From Aphrophora alni (taxonomy: Eukaryota; Arthropoda; Insecta; Hemiptera; Aphrophoridae): a stretch of DNA of 64,000 nucleotides. The stretch covers positions 15,301,092 to 15,365,091 of the forward strand of contig OY740777.1 of the NCBI GenBank assembly GCA_963513935.1, given 5' to 3'. Made by a program: the position numbers and the translations under genes. Shown one piece after another: positions 38,871 to 48,650 of the stretch (the first letter of the stretch is position 1; each line of letters starts with the position of its first letter). The notes below the pieces were generated by a model. It was given only the letters and a program-made list of their open reading frames with translations, did no database searches and was not told the origin of the DNA.

Positions 38871-40524
38871 TTTTGATGTAGAGAAGTGAAATTTATACAA
38901 TTTAGCTTTCATTTTCATTTAACAAATTGATTTATTATTTTTTGCACATAAAGTTTCTGATATTGAATCTGCAAAAGTACTTTTTGAAATAAACGAACTT
39001 CGAAATTATTTATCATTTATTGCTCTTTCAGATTCAGTTATAACAAAATGAAATTACGCTTTTAACAATATTTTAATCACTAAATGAAATAAAACAATAT
39101 GTTTCACAATATACACTTTATTTTAAACAAGAAGATGTTTTGTATATTTCTATGACTATTATTAATTTCAGTTGTTACATGAACACAAACCACGTGTCAC
39201 TTGTGATCTTGAAACTGAACAAGGACAGTCAAATCCAATGTTTTAACTAGTTAGCCACAGGGATTTGACGGTCTTGGGTTTATCCTTGTTACCTAAAAAC
39301 AAAAACCTCCCATTCTGCATCACCATATAAGAAATAAAATAAAATAATTACCCTTAGTCATTGAGTACTCTAATGGGGTCATTGTCAGAAGAAAACAAGA
39401 GTTGGTCAAGTGAGATAAGAGAACTCTGGAAATTGTTATGTCTACAATCACTATAACTATCTCCATGGGATTCTGTGTCCATTGCCATGATGATCTTATC
39501 AAAATTGGCTCTAACTTTTTTCTTTAAATTTTACTTCAAGTGTAGTCTTTAACGACCGAAAAATAACTATTTTCTCTCAAATATTAGCAGATTGGTAAGT
39601 TATCGTTATATTAAAGACAAATGTATGATGGTGGTGTTTTGTAATTTCTCAAAATCTACTCTACCGATTTTATTCTAATTATAGTGAAATGTGAAGATTA
39701 AGACTCAAATCCTTTTCTAAAACAGAAAGTTACAAAATTGTTTTGTTTAGGAATATTTAAAATGAATCTTGTCCGCCGACATTCAAAGTTGGTTTCTAAT
39801 TAAATATGATTTACGATGAAGACTTGATATAAGCAAAGAAAGTTTTGGCTCTTATTAAATATATACATTTCTATTCCACAATTACTTTTCAGTTTTTGAT
39901 TGATAACTACCTGATACTAGCGAATAGGTTAGGTTACTTTTTATTTAGTTTTGGTATGGATTTGTGAGAACTTTGGTGCAAAGTTTTTAAATCATTTGTT
40001 TTATTTTATTTTTACATAATAAATAAAGGATAACACTAGGTGGTATTAGGTTCACAAAATTGTATCTATTGTTGTCGTCTTTTGTTTTATCTTGATTAAT
40101 TATTTTGGTGGTTTAACGTCAAACTTTATGTCCACAAGTCTAATGAGGATTGGAAAGAACAACAACTAAGCTTTAAAATACTGAGGATGCCAACTTTGCA
40201 GTTTGTTATAATTATAATTACTTTTATTATAATTATGTGTACCACCCTCTCCTTCTTTCTCTATCTCTCTATTTCCCTCTTCCTTTATTTCTCCTTTCGT
40301 TTTCCTCTACCTCTCTCCGATATTTTGACTTTATTTCTATTAAATTAAACCTTGGGCAACTTGTGAACATGTAACAGTTGCCTACCTGTAGTTCACGTTT
40401 AAATTGTTCCAACCATTTCTTGGGCTGCCGCTGATTTACGATTATCAAAGAACTCGTTTTTTTAATATGTGTGTCGGGATTTTACATTGTAAGAGTTTCA
40501 AATTTTTAATAATATGAAAACTGG

Positions 40525-40562
<38 letters not shown>

Positions 40563-41021
40563 AGATTTTAAATCAAAAATGAAATATACGAATAAAAAAA
40601 ACTAGGAAAAGCCTTTAAAACAAAATGTTCTATTTTAGTTATTTATCGACGAGACAAAACAGACAAAGTACTGAAACAATAAACTAGACTAAAAGTTACA
40701 AAAGTTATAATTATTATACTAAAAGCATAATTTCAGTGTTTTATGTGATTAAAATTAAGTCGTATAATTACTAAAAGCACTTGCGTTTTATAGATATAGC
40801 AATTAAAACATTTTGTCACGTTAGTATAAAAAGTAAACATTTAAACATCGCAATGGTTACAAATTACTGAAACAGTTAAAAGTGGACATGATTGCAGTAG
40901 ACTGACGAAATAGAAAACCTTTTGCTTTACAATTTTAACGGTGTGCTTGAGTTTCCGCATTTCAGACGCCATTTTAAACGTAGGAACTCTTATTTACACT
41001 GTATTTTTATTCACAGCAATT
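38871..41021. other. Non-coding stretch including a poly-A run
   Basis: Contains a 37-base A-run at 40525-40561 and a pyrimidine-rich CTCTCT/CCTCT block at about 40240-40320. The A-run could mark the 3' end of an old plus-strand retrocopy, but no element body is recognisable upstream of it. No gene is supported. Confidence 0.45.
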
Positions 41022-41133
41022 AATTAATTCATTTACTGAACCTTCATCAATACGAGCTTTAATTAAAAGTACAAATATTTATAATGGAACTCCCTCATTA
41101 GTGGTTGTTTTATTTTCTCATTTCACAGTTATG
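41022..41133 (+). repeat. Diverged direct repeat, copy B
   Basis: Second copy of the segment at 38755-38870, about 2.27 kb downstream in the same orientation, with the same landmark order. Confidence 0.6.
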
Positions 41134-41949
41134 GTTTATTTCATAGAAGGAATATGAATTTTGAAAATCAACTTTCATTTAATAAAATAATTAATTATAA
41201 AGTACGTTATTATTTCCAAATACAATCAAACTTATTTACTTATCTTGATCACGATTTAGTAGTAATTAAGTTTAAATATTTACCCAGTAATTCAGATTTT
41301 GACGTTAGCCCTACAATATCAATTGATTTATTTAAGCTATAAAACCCTCAATTTCCCTAATTAAAATAGAAACGAAACAGCATGTATTTAAATTAGTATT
41401 TAAAATTTGTTTACCTTGTGACTTTATAATTGATAATCTAATGATATTAAATTTCTGTAACTTACGTTTATATTTAATGACTTTACATATTTTTACTCGG
41501 AATTAAATTCTCTACATGTTATGTTCACATTTTTCATCCATTTATTAATAAAGATAACTTTAACAATTTGACGTTTAGGCCAACATGATTTATATTATCC
41601 ATTCTACCATCCTATTTTGAAAGTCTATTAAAACTACCGTTTTTGAGAGTCAAATTGTCATCATTAGGTTTCTTTCGTCAGCTATCTTCGTTACTATGTA
41701 TGAAACACAACAGATCGCAAAAAACGACACATAATAAAACACGATCATTATTATTTTACTGTTCCTTCTTTAAAATTCAGTAACAAAACATGACTCTTTT
41801 ACAAAACTACACTCGGTATTAAATAACAAATTGATCCAAAATAACGAAAAACAATACGATCTATCTACGCATTTTAATAATAAACAAATACCATCCCAAT
41901 GTAAAAAAACGTAATATAATTTGTTAGCAAACCTTATTTCTGTCTAGAG
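41134..41949. other. AT-rich stretch
   Basis: No gene or recognisable element is seen. Confidence 0.5.
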
Positions 41950-42735
41950 TCCTTTAATAGAACCATGAGCATTGAAAAATACTGACAAACATAATTTAAA
42001 AAACAAATAATTGACAGTAACAATAAAGCAAGTTAGTATAAAAACACGTAGAGATAATGCAAAATGTAAATGTAACATTATTTTTTAAATAGCGAAATAC
42101 AACATTAAGGAATATAATATTAATTAATAAATCAAATTTACAAATATTAATTATATTTAGTGAACCAAAGAAGTCGGAAATCGCATCTGCTCTGAAATAA
42201 CAAATTCACAATTAAAAATGCGTTTCCGATGATACATTTTAGTCGGCCATTTTCTTCTGTTCATCGTGTGACGTTTATCATTCAATAGTTTTAATTTGGT
42301 CCACATGATATCAGCACTTGCTGGATACTGTTATCAACGTCGTCCAATCAAGTGACTGGACACGCCTTGCCACGCCTGTTATGTGTTATCTATAGTTATT
42401 AGTTTTAAATATTGCCACTTTGTATCAGCACTTGTCAAGTAGTAAATTACAATGCTGACCTAAATAGATTTATTTTTTCTCTTAACTAAAGTTACCAGTT
42501 CTTCAATTACCACTATTTAGTTTATATTTATGGAATTATTATACAGTGCAATCGCTTTAGCTGTGCGAGTGTGAGACAGCGCTGAGAACCACTCCTAATG
42601 CAGCCATGAAATGTACATAGGAATCAAAAACATCTATCACAATCATAAATAATTAATATCTTTACACATTATACAAATATTCTGCATATATCTTACAGTG
42701 GTGTAAGTGTAAGGAGTTTTTGTTGTTTAAATATA
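41950..42735 (+). repeat. Left arm of a ~0.8-kb inverted repeat
   Basis: Read forward, this arm matches the reverse complement of about 49690-50525 along nearly its whole length, at roughly 75-85 percent. Shared landmarks in order are AACCAAAGAAGTCG, GTGTGACGTTTAT, TATCAGCACTTGCTGGATAC, AGTTATTAGTTTTAAATATT, GCACTTGTCAAGTAGTAA, TAGTTTATATTTATGGAAT, AATCGCTTTAGCTGTGCGAG and TGAGACAGCGCTGAGAACC, then AATCATAAATAATT. CAGTGCAATCGCTTTAGC at about 42545 looks like a possible transposon terminus, but similarity continues well beyond it on both sides. Either this is a very long terminal inverted repeat, or two copies of one repeat family inserted in opposite orientations. Confidence 0.85.
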
Positions 42736-43238
42736 ATTGTTTTATAATTAGTAGATTTAATTATATGGATATAAAACTATCTTCAGTATATATATTTTCA
42801 TTTTTCATACTTTCTCTAAATTTTATTTTTAACTGTTGAAATTTGTTTTATTGCAATAAATACAAAACAAAACACAATTATGTTAATATTTATTTAGTTA
42901 TTACTCGTTCGAATCTAAGTTGCAAGTTAGGACAAGTTTGATATACATGTTTCCATTGTTGGCAATGTAACAACTTGATAACTTAATGTAAACTTGTGAA
43001 GCCGCAAATCTTATTGCGGCATACTTAGTTTGTACAGGGTGATTGGAAAGTAATGTAGGCCTAAAGTCTCTCTCGCTTGATTATTGTCCTAACTGAGATA
43101 CTAATGTTTCTTATTGGCGCTGTAAATAATTCTGTATGGGGGTAACTTATGCTTCATTTTACTTACTCTGTGGGGAGTATAGGAGAGTTTAGCTGTTCAG
43201 CTATTGTCTTATTTAATAGTTAATTTTATTTAAATGTA
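42736..43238. other. Leader region before the THAP relic
   Basis: AT-rich. TACAGGGTGATTGGAAAGTA at about 43033 resembles termini seen in some insect mariner-like elements, but I found no inverted partner downstream. No gene is seen in this interval. Confidence 0.35.
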
Positions 43239-43711
43239 ATGTCTGCGTGTGCAGTGTTTGGATGCAACAATTATTTCCGTTCATCTGAAGGGACCGATGT
43301 TAAAATACTATACCTACTTTCCCAAAAAATGAAGATTTGGCGCGGCAGTGGATACAGGCTTGTCGCAGGAAAGACAAGGTAAACCTAAAAAGAGCTACAA
43401 TTTGTTCAGTTCATTTTAAAGACGAAAGTTTTTTTTTCAACCTTTGCAACACAAGCTGTTGCAATATTCTCCTAAAAATTTTAGGAATTTGAAAAATGAT
43501 GCAGTACTCACACTAAATTTGCCGATCAGGAGCAGTATCATTTTAAACACAGAAAGAAAATGGTACAAGAAATGTTGGAAAGTTGTACTAGTAGTACTAA
43601 TGCAAACAGTAACTATATGTCTAACAGTTCTGTTGATTTCTCTCCTGATGAGCCAATGCAAATTACACATAATTGTGTTGATATTGAAAATAAATTTGAA
43701 AACCTTTAACA
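43239..43711 (+). pseudogene. THAP zinc-finger domain relic (transposase or THAP protein)
   Basis: The frame starting at ATG 43239 gives MSACAVFGCNN, the first cysteine pair of a C2CH THAP zinc finger (Cys codons 43248 and 43263). After a frame change near 43300 the sequence continues YYTYFPKNEDLARQWIQACR, then ICSVHFKDESF, which supplies the final Cys and His (codons 43403 and 43412). A second change in the T9 run near 43430 leads to NLKNDAVLTLNLP, the AVPTxF-type end of the domain. A third change near 43535 gives MVQEMLESCTSS and on to a stop near 43709. THAP domains bind DNA and occur in P-element/THAP9-like and Kolobok-type transposases and in host THAP proteins. No catalytic domain is visible downstream. 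Confidence 0.7.
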
Positions 43712-44689
43712 ATTTTAGTGTGAACATACGTTAGAGTGAGCCACTTAAACAAGTCTGTCCTTAATAACATGACAAAACAAATTATATTGAAGTGGCCAAA
43801 CAATGAATGTTTGTGAAATCTACTAAAATTAATAACAAAAAAGAAGAAGAATAGAAAAAGTTTTCAAAAAACTTGCAAAAGTTCAAAATATAATTTTTAC
43901 TCACGCTGTTTGTAACTGACGTTATATTATCTTTAGTTTTATTATGACATTAATACAATTTTGTATGTTAGTTTTTATTATTTGATAATGCTTAACAATT
44001 GTATATTTTTATGTTTTAGTATATAATTTTGACACGCTTCTTTACTGTAAATAATGATGACGATCAAAAGTTTTATATTTTAACTGTAAACTATTTTGTA
44101 ACCTGCTGCGAAATACAAAACTCAGTAGTTACTATTTTTTTCAAGATTTCACAACTACTGTAGCACATGTGTTTCGTATGTAACATAATAAAACCTTCAC
44201 AATTGTAAAAAGTGTTTTTATTTGAAAACCTAATAGTTATCAAGAAACGTTCCTCATTAATTTTAATTTGAAAGTTTCAATAACATATACTATTTTAAAT
44301 GAATTAATTGTAAATGAAAGTATTCATAACAATATGTTAAGTAAGTTTAATTTAATAAGCAATTAATTACACATACTTGTTATCGACACAATTCATAGTG
44401 ATCTAATGACTTCAGTAGTTAAATGTCATATAGTAAGCGATAATTGATCACTATTTACCCGTTTTAAGGGAACAGACTGATTATATTTCTTTGCGTTAAG
44501 TTATATTGGACGGTTTTTTAATACCTTATTGTAAATATAAGTTCGATTTAGGCCTACAAAAAATATTACGTAGTACTATCGCACAATTATGATATAAAAG
44601 CAAAATGTGAAATAACAAAATCAGTATAATACATTGCCATCGCCCTTTACATTGGAACTAATTTACCCGACTCACTCAATCCAACATTT
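43712..44689. other. AT-rich stretch after the THAP relic
   Basis: No further transposase coding is seen. AATAAAACC near 44187 could be a poly(A) signal. The expected catalytic part of a THAP-bearing transposase is absent or decayed beyond recognition. Confidence 0.4.
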
Positions 44690-45032
44690 CTCAGCGTTTG
44701 GTCACACCAAACACTGAGAACACTTCCCCGAACTTCTCCCGGACCTCTGTGCCGGAAACCCTGGGCCAAACAAACACCTACATCTCCCTTACTGTCGAAC
44801 AGTAAAGGGCAGCTCGTGATTGGTCCAGACTCAACTCGCGAGAGGCCGCGGACGGTCTCTCGCCAGACACCAAAACTTCAGATTCTCCGACCCAATCACA
44901 GCACGCTAAGCCACCCACGCCTCTAGCCGGCCTGTGATTGGATCGCAGAATAGTGAAAGTCGCACAATGGCTTCTCCATTGTTCGACTGTGGGAAAACGT
45001 ATAAAACCAGACGTTTTCCTAACCCAAAAGAC
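44690..45032 (+). other. GC-rich retroelement leader/promoter, part 1 (interrupted by LINE)
   Basis: The GC content jumps here relative to the flanks. The segment begins near a small hairpin (CTCAGCGTTTGGT / ACCAAACACTGAG, about 44691-44720). It carries GATTGG at 44819 and 44936, CCAATCAC near 44891 (CCAAT-type boxes in both orientations), and TATAAAA at 45000. It stops at AACCCAAAAGAC (45021-45032), the target site of the inserted LINE, and resumes at 47682. CCAAT and TATA boxes followed by a leader resemble the U3/R region of an LTR or another Pol II promoter. Which class of element this is remains unresolved. Confidence 0.55.
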
Positions 45033-47406
45033 TTCATACGTATCGCCAAAACATAGGCCTAAGGCTGGTTTCTTAGCTGACCTTAGTGCCCTGTTTTCGG
45101 CTGCTAACCATGTCTTTATTGCAGGTGATTTCAATGCCAAGCACACATCGTGGGCAAGGAGGTCCAACGGGAGGGGTGTGGCTCTTCGTCGCTTTATAGA
45201 CAACCAGCCTAATGCTGAGGTCTTGGCTCCCGAGGAGCCTACTCACTACCCGGCACGTGGACTCGCTGACGTGCTTGACATAGTTCTTTTAAAAGATGTT
45301 CCTTTCCCAACAGAAATACGAGTCTCGCAGGATCTGTCGTCAGATCACTGCCCGCTGCTGGTGACAGTCGCTGCAAATGCCGCATCCAGTATGCCACCCA
45401 ACCCTGGTAGTACTAGGGTTGACTGGCCCCGCTTCAGCGAGCTGATGGCTGCGCGGACTCATGTCCCACCTCCTCCTGCCTCTGCAGAGGAGCTGGACGA
45501 GCAGATCAGCTTGCTCCACGATTCTTTTTCGTTGTCTGTTTCAGATGCCTCCGTCCCCATAACCCAAGGTCCGGCGAGAGAAAAGCTGCCGTACAGGATT
45601 AGGAAGGAAATCGCGCTTCGACGTAGGCTTCGAACTCATTGGCAGTTCACTCGCTCCCCGTCAGCGAAAAGGCGGTTCAACCGCCAAAATTATAGAGTTA
45701 AGTTGTTACTAAACGATTTCAGGTCCGAGACTTGGGACTCATATCTCAATTCTCTAGACTTGCAGGATGGTAGCGCTTGGAAACTGGCTAAGACTCTCCG
45801 TAGTGAGAAGCGATCGAGCCGGCCTCTCCACGGGCAGCGTGGCTTAGCCTACACTGCCGCGGACAAGGCCGAGGCGTTCGCTGACACTATGGAGGACCAG
45901 TTCCAGCCAAACCACGATGTTTGCGATGAGGATCATGCAGATATGATCGAAGAGTTCGCTGAAGAGTTCTTCGGATCCCCGGAGGAGGGAGACGACTCCC
46001 TGGAGCCCTTTACTCTAAAGGAGGTTCAGGCCGCCATCACTGCAGTTAAGCCAAGGAAGGCTCCTGGCTTCGATGGGATTGGAGGAACGGCCCTACGGGC
46101 CGCGCCTCCTCAAGTAGTCTTAGTATTACTAATGCTGTTTAACTCTGTCCTCAGGTTACGCCACTTCCCAACGCAGTGGAAGACCGCGAAGGTCATCCTT
46201 ATCCCGAAGCCGGGAAAGGACCATCTCTTTCCGCAGAACTATCGACCGATATCTCTGCTGCCGACGATCTCCAAGGTCTTTGAAAGACTTTTTCTCTCTA
46301 GGTTACAGCCCTACATAGAGGACTACATCCGCCCCGAGCAATTCGGCTTCCGGAGAAGTCATTCCACGACGCTGCAGCTGACGAGAGTTATCAATCATCT
46401 GGTTGATAACCATAATAAATATTTGTCTTCTGTTGCAGTGCTACTAGACGTCAGTAAGGCGTTTGACAGGGCATGGCACGAGGGCCTCCTCTACAAGTTG
46501 AGTGATTCTCCTGTACCGGAGGCTGCTGTACACCTGATCCGCTCTTACCTCACAGGCAGATCTTTTAGGACCTTTGTAGACGGTGAAATATCATCGCTGC
46601 GGCCGATACTTGCTGGAGTTCCCCAAGGCAGTGTCCTGGGACCGGAATTGTATCTTATTTATACTAATGATTTCCCAACCCTTCCAGGTGTAACACTGTC
46701 GCTCTATGCAGACGATGCATTCCTACATTGTAGTAGTGCAAACCCTGTATTCGCGGCAAGAACAATGCAGAAGCAGCTAAACGCGCTCTCCCCATGGCTG
46801 GAGAAATGGCGCATTAAGATTAATGCGGAGAAATCCGATTCTATCTGTTTTAGAAAGAGACGTAAACATCGGCGCAGAGTACCACGTGAGCTGGAAATTG
46901 ACGGAGTGGCTATCCCCTGGAAGCCTACCGTCAAGTACCTTGGCATCACGCTGGACAGCAAGCTGAACTTCAGGCGACACGTTCTGAATAAGGTCTCCGA
47001 AGGAAAGAGGATTCAAGGATGCCTCTCACCAATGTTAGCGAGCAGGAGCCCGCTAACGACTCGTACTAAAGTTACTATCTTTTTGTTAACAGTGCGGTCC
47101 GTGCTGATGTACGCGTCCACGGCTTGGTGGGCGCTGGCCAGCAAATCGGGCAAGAAGAAATTAGAGAGACTTCAGACAATAGCCCTGCGCAGAATCACTC
47201 GCCAACCATGGTTTGTGAGCAACGCCACCATTCTAGGGTCAGCTGCCATCCCTACCCTAGATGCTTTTGCTAAACGATGCGCTTTTAAACTGTTTCAGAG
47301 TGCCCAAGCTTCGAGATTCCAAGGAATCTCAGATATCTGCAAGCGACTCGGCATCATCGAAGACAGCAGGCCTCGGCCGGCTGCCATTTTGGATGATCCG
47401 CCGTAG
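44938..47406 (+). CDS. LINE ORF2: endonuclease (partial) and reverse transcriptase, Jockey type
   Basis: An 822-residue open frame. Residues 1-32 are encoded by the element outside the target site and are not LINE sequence. LINE coding begins near residue 33 (YVSPKHRPK). C-terminal apurinic-endonuclease motifs follow: AGDFNAKHTSW (residues 62-72) and the SDH motif (135-137). The reverse transcriptase spans about 358-650, with VILIPKPGKD near 419, LDVSKAFDRAW carrying catalytic Asp504, AGVPQGSVLGP, and YADD (590-593) carrying Asp592 and Asp593. A thumb/C-terminal part with YLGITLDSKLNF follows and the stop is at 47404-47406. Catalytic RT residues are intact with no internal stop, but the N-terminal ~90 residues of the endonuclease are lacking. 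Codon use is GC-richer than the region. The start ATG at 44938 arises by fusion and is probably not a native start. Confidence 0.88.
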   Translation: MDRRIVKVAQWLLHCSTVGKRIKPDVFLTQKTSYVSPKHRPKAGFLADLSALFSAANHVFIAGDFNAKHTSWARRSNGRGVALRRFIDNQPNAEVLAPEEPTHYPARGLADVLDIVLLKDVPFPTEIRVSQDLSSDHCPLLVTVAANAASSMPPNPGSTRVDWPRFSELMAARTHVPPPPASAEELDEQISLLHDSFSLSVSDASVPITQGPAREKLPYRIRKEIALRRRLRTHWQFTRSPSAKRRFNRQNYRVKLLLNDFRSETWDSYLNSLDLQDGSAWKLAKTLRSEKRSSRPLHGQRGLAYTAADKAEAFADTMEDQFQPNHDVCDEDHADMIEEFAEEFFGSPEEGDDSLEPFTLKEVQAAITAVKPRKAPGFDGIGGTALRAAPPQVVLVLLMLFNSVLRLRHFPTQWKTAKVILIPKPGKDHLFPQNYRPISLLPTISKVFERLFLSRLQPYIEDYIRPEQFGFRRSHSTTLQLTRVINHLVDNHNKYLSSVAVLLDVSKAFDRAWHEGLLYKLSDSPVPEAAVHLIRSYLTGRSFRTFVDGEISSLRPILAGVPQGSVLGPELYLIYTNDFPTLPGVTLSLYADDAFLHCSSANPVFAARTMQKQLNALSPWLEKWRIKINAEKSDSICFRKRRKHRRRVPRELEIDGVAIPWKPTVKYLGITLDSKLNFRRHVLNKVSEGKRIQGCLSPMLASRSPLTTRTKVTIFLLTVRSVLMYASTAWWALASKSGKKKLERLQTIALRRITRQPWFVSNATILGSAAIPTLDAFAKRCAFKLFQSAQASRFQGISDICKRLGIIEDSRPRPAAILDDPP
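45000..45006 (+). promoter_or_regulatory. TATA box of the interrupted GC-rich element
   Basis: TATAAAA lies about 30 bp upstream of the LINE insertion point and downstream of CCAAT-like motifs at 44819, 44891 and 44936. In the uninterrupted element, transcription would start close to the target site at 45021-45032. Confidence 0.5.
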
Positions 47407-47681
47407 GAATAAACCTGCCGCGCTTCTAAGCCAAGTCGGCGACTCCAAATTGCATGACTCCTAACTTATATTTCTGTTTTAGTGAAGTACCCAGTTTGCA
47501 GCTGCAGCCATTAGGGAGTTCCCTAGATGCTGCTATTCGCTCTCCCCAGTGCATGTCCGTGGGGGAGGGGGGAGGTCGTTTTAGTGGGTATGCCCTTCGG
47601 GGTGATTCCCACAGTATCCCTCTGGAGAGGGATCTGTTTAAAACATTTTTTCCTCCCTAAAAAAAAAAAAAAAAAAAAAAA
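45033..47681 (+). mobile_element. 5'-truncated Jockey-type LINE with 12-bp target-site duplication
   Basis: AACCCAAAAGAC occurs at 45021-45032 and again at 47682-47693, exactly bounding a ~2.65-kb unit. The unit comprises ORF2 from mid-endonuclease to its stop at 47406, a ~250-bp GC-rich 3' UTR, and a ~22-base poly(A) tail (about 47659-47681). The GC-rich sequence on the two sides is continuous once the LINE and one duplication copy are removed, so this is an insertion into an older element. The stop-free ORF and intact duplication indicate a young insertion. It cannot move itself, because ORF1 and the N-terminal endonuclease are missing. Confidence 0.88.
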
Positions 47682-48029
47682 AACCCAAAAGACATTCTCT
47701 CTCTTCTCTTCACTGAGTAGACACATCTTCCTCTGTCTCTCGTCCGAGAGACACGACAACACTGCATCTGACTCTCTCTCCTCAGAGACGTCACACACAG
47801 CTCTTCTCTCTACGACACTTCTGAACACTGCCAGCAGAAAGAGGAAGCCTGGAGAACATCCAAGTGGATCCTAGAAATCTGAGCGTTTTTATTTCATTCT
47901 CTACCATCACCCACTCGCCTCCCGTCAGGGAAAGAGCTAAATAGGGGAAACCCGGCGAGCTACTACCTTACCGCCTCCCGACAGGGAAATTTAATAGGGT
48001 AGTAGTGACCCGGCGGACCCCTGTGCTAC
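47682..48029 (+). other. GC-rich retroelement leader, part 2
   Basis: This continues the element interrupted at 45032, starting with the second copy of the target-site duplication. The first ~100 bp is CT-rich (CTCTCTCTTCTCTTCACTG). Two imperfect direct repeats follow (47917-47957 and 47973-48015), each starting GCCTCCCG[T/A]CAGGGAAA and ending ACCCGGCG. It reads as an untranslated leader and runs directly into the ORF at 48030. The small open frames on both strands spanning the LINE poly(A) tail are chimeric artefacts. Confidence 0.5.
47917..48015 (+). repeat. Two-copy ~42-bp imperfect direct repeat in the leader
   Basis: Both copies begin GCCTCCCG, then [T/A]CAGGGAAA, then a short AT-rich segment with AATAGGG, and end ACCCGGCG. 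They are separated by 15 bp. Repeated leaders occur in many retroelements. A regulatory or packaging role would be speculation. Confidence 0.7.
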
Positions 48030-48332
48030 ATGCCAGGGAGACGGAGCAACCAGGAACGACGGGCTGTACGCCGTCTCCAACGAAGGGCCAGCAGAGCGTT
48101 GAGGAACACAACAACCAGCGCCAAAACGACCAAGTCTGAAAACGGTCGTTTTCAGGGCCAACAAGACCAACCTACCTCAACACTCCAAGGCCCTTTCAAG
48201 GGCCAAACACTTGCTCCTTGCCTGTCGTGGCGACCTCCCGTCCCCTTACCTGATTTACCACGCCATTACTCCTACAGCGTCCCCGGACTCCCGCATTTTG
48301 ACCCCCGATCACCTTATTACATTTGCTTCTAA
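48030..48332 (+). CDS. Small basic ORF of the interrupted retroelement (gag/ORF1-like start, uncertain)
   Basis: A 100-residue frame starts MPGRRSNQERRAVRRLQRRA. It is arginine-rich at the N-terminus, then glutamine/threonine- and proline-rich (PPVPLPDLPRH), with no zinc knuckle. It directly follows the GC-rich leader, where ORF1/gag would be expected. A basic N-terminus is common in retroelement nucleocapsid-type proteins, but I recognise no family. It probably ends early (stop near 48330), so either it is truncated or the reading frame has decayed. GC content falls soon afterwards. Confidence 0.4.
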   Translation: MPGRRSNQERRAVRRLQRRASRALRNTTTSAKTTKSENGRFQGQQDQPTSTLQGPFKGQTLAPCLSWRPPVPLPDLPRHYSYSVPGLPHFDPRSPYYICF

Positions 48333-48459
48333 CAACCTAAAATAACCCGCTCCATCATTCCCCGACACAAAAACCTGTCACCGGCTAGACAGCCGCCTAC
48401 CACCCTCTCCAGTTACTACTCTGCCCAACAGCATAGCCGACGTCAACATTAAAAATAAA

Positions 48460-48650
48460 AGACCACTGTGAGGCAGCGTAGAGCGTGTAGGGATGCTAGC
48501 TGAGTGACGTCATGCACCGCGCCGACCAGTTTTCGTCCTCCGTATGAGCACACGCTTGTTTCCTTCCACCATGCAAACTTTTTAGTATACATACAAGTCA
48601 AAAACATCGGCCCTGATATTTCGCCTGATTGATTCATAAACAGCATCTTT
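48460..48650. repeat. GC-richer repeat-like segment, unassigned
   Basis: About 190 bp including TGAGGCAGCGTAGAGCG, TGACGTCATGCACCGCGCC and TTCGTCCTCCGTATGAGCAC. The minus-strand frame reads KLVGAVHDVTQLASLHALRC. From general knowledge, segments like this recur as multicopy repeats in insect genomes and are often mis-annotated as small proteins. I cannot place its family. It abuts the end of the interrupted retroelement, so it may be part of that element or an independent insertion. Confidence 0.35.

Noticed and set aside
42900..42930. TTCGAATC T-loop-like sequence as a possible tRNA
   Set aside because: Flanking bases do not form a T-arm stem and no acceptor or anticodon arm is present. No other tRNA or rRNA signature was found by eye in the window.
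43033..43060. TACAGGGTGATTGGAAAGTA as a transposon terminus
   Set aside because: Suggestive, but no inverted partner was found downstream, so no element was called from it.
44778..45203. 141-codon minus-strand frame opposite the LINE start
   Set aside because: It is antisense to the endonuclease/leader junction and crosses the target-site duplication, so it cannot be one native gene.
46704..47016. Minus-strand frames inside the reverse transcriptase
   Set aside because: Shadows of the GC-rich sense coding frame.
47454..47874. Open frames on both strands spanning the poly(A) tail
   Set aside because: Each crosses the LINE 3' UTR, the A-run and the other element's leader, and so is chimeric.
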